Shown: positions 31,566 to 32,260 of the stretch, piece by piece | Numbering within the stretch: position 1 is the stretch's first letter | Layout of the letters: every line of letters starts with the position of its first letter | NCBI GenBank assembly: GCA_045600105.1 | Contig: JAZRXG010000032.1 | Span: forward strand, 1 to 32,260 | Length of the DNA: 32,260 bases | Direction of reading: 5' to 3' | Source: UBA1206 sp045600105 | GTDB lineage: Bacteria > Bacillota > Clostridia > Oscillospirales > CAG-382 | The notes under the pieces: model-generated | What the model was told of the DNA's origin: nothing | The model's database searches: none | What the model saw: only the letters and a program-made list of their open reading frames with translations | Made by a program: the position numbers and the translations under genes

Positions 31566-32107
31566 AAAAAAGCCGCGCCTCTTCCCTCGTTCAATGCGGA
31601 CTTTTCACGGCTCTGTTATGCGTTTCGGCGTTCGTCCGCATACCTTTGCCGCCCGTTCCGGTCACGCTTCAGCTCGAAGCGGCGGTGATGACGGGGCTGC
31701 TCCTCGGCGGAAGGAAAGGCGTTCTGTGCGTCGGAATCTACGCCCTGCTCGGGCTCGCGGGGCTGCCCGTGTTTGCCGGAGGCGGCGGACTCGGCTATGT
31801 GCTTGAGCCGTCGTTCGGGTATATCGTCGGTTTCGCGCTTTCCGCTTACGTTTCGGGCATCGTTTCGTCGTGCGGAAAGCAGACGAAGGCGCGCTTCGTC
31901 GTTTCTTCCCTCGTCGGACTGCTTGCGGTCTACGCGGTCGCCCTTCCGTGGTATTACTGCGTAACGGAGTTTTACGTGGGGTCTCACGTCGGGATAACTT
32001 ACCTGCTCACGTCATGCTTTGCCGTGTTTCTGCCCGCCGATGTCGCGCTCTGCGTCGTCCTTTCTCTCGCCGCCGTGAAAATAAAGCCGAAAATTCAAAG
32101 TAAATAG
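31562..32107 (+). CDS. bioY: Biotin ECF transporter substrate-binding component
   Basis: BioY is the membrane S-component that captures biotin and works with the shared ECF energy module (EcfT plus two ATPases), which is not in this window. The 181-residue protein has about six hydrophobic helices and the BioY motif, here VFAGGGGLGY (70-79) followed by EPSFGYIVGF. The ATG overlaps the birA stop in ATGA, so translation is coupled. Uptake plus ligase under a BirA operator, with no bio synthesis genes here, suggests reliance on external biotin, though synthesis genes may lie elsewhere. Confidence 0.94.
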   Translation: MKKSRASSLVQCGLFTALLCVSAFVRIPLPPVPVTLQLEAAVMTGLLLGGRKGVLCVGIYALLGLAGLPVFAGGGGLGYVLEPSFGYIVGFALSAYVSGIVSSCGKQTKARFVVSSLVGLLAVYAVALPWYYCVTEFYVGSHVGITYLLTSCFAVFLPADVALCVVLSLAAVKIKPKIQSK

Positions 32108-32124
32108 AAAAAATCTCCGCGGAA

Positions 32125-32260
32125 CGCCGAGTGCTCTTAAGGACACTCGGCGAACGATGTGTTCCACTGCGTGGAACGTGATGTACCTTACGGCGTGATG
32201 TTCGCCTGTGGCGAGTGATGTGCGCCTCGACGGCGCGTGAGTGGAACACATCACATCACT
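32125..32260. repeat. Hairpin array, right-end half (GTGATGT-separated palindromes)
   Basis: The array opens 17 bases past the bioY stop with a long hairpin: CGCCGAGTG, a 10-base loop, CACTCGGCG (32125-32152). Then come GATGT (32156-32160) and three copies of GTGATGT (32178-32184, 32195-32201, 32215-32221). Between them are the palindromes GTTCCACTGCGTGGAAC (32161-32177), a degenerate ACCTTACGGC (32185-32194), TCGCCTGTGGCGA (32202-32214) and GCGCCTCGACGGCGC (32222-32236). The last 24 bases invert the motif: GTGGAACACATC (32241-32252) pairs with GATGTGTTCCAC (32156-32167), so the array is itself enclosed by an inverted repeat. The final 37 bases equal the first 37 of the window. The first hairpin could double as the birA-bioY terminator, but it has no T-run. 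Confidence 0.9.

Noticed and set aside
1..32260. Circular plasmid or phage genome based on the terminal repeat
   Set aside because: No replication, mobilisation or virion gene is present, and the content is core metabolism; a break in a dispersed repeat explains the ends better.

Overview
This window looks like a chromosomal contig from a spore-forming Bacillota, most likely an uncultured gut-type Clostridia lineage. The evidence is an alpha/beta-type small acid-soluble spore protein, a PPi-type phosphofructokinase, a class II FBP aldolase, lipoproteins with Ser/Glu-rich linkers, textbook TTGACA-N17-TATAAT promoters, strong GGAGG ribosome sites and dense coding at moderately high GC. I place it no more finely than that. 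No tRNA, rRNA, CRISPR, prophage or transposase gene is visible.

Layout. Bases 1-106 and 32125-32260 are two halves of an unusual array of short hairpins separated by the constant word ACATCACT (GTGATGT on the other strand). The first 37 and last 37 bases are identical, so the contig stops inside a repeated element, or is circular. From 282 to 3639 (minus) lie a sugar-isomerase-like TIM barrel, a Cys-rich TIGR04076-like protein and a membrane nucleotide-sugar 4,6-dehydratase. From 3868 to 5869 (plus) come a CDF metal exporter and an SGNH hydrolase, followed by a C69 dipeptidase (minus) and the spore protein (plus).

Bases 7856-19014 hold a nearly complete arginine regulon on the minus strand, in transcription order argG-argH-argC-argJ-argB-argD-carB-argF. 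It covers glutamate acetylation through argininosuccinate lyase plus the large subunit of carbamoyl-phosphate synthase, but carA is absent. A sigma-A promoter with ArgR-like palindromes sits before argG, and a terminator shared with the spore gene closes the cluster.

The right third has a Cys-rich lipoprotein divergent from a glycerate kinase/HxxxD acyltransferase pair. Next, on the minus strand, come PPi-phosphofructokinase, two tandem paralogous solute-binding lipoproteins without transporter partners, and FBP aldolase read in behind the second one. After that come an alkaline-phosphatase-superfamily lipoprotein with a C-terminal LamG-like domain and, divergent from it, birA-bioY behind a clear BirA-type operator.

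The most novel item is the terminal hairpin array. Promoter, operator and terminator calls were read by eye; family calls rest on recognised motifs, not on database searches.
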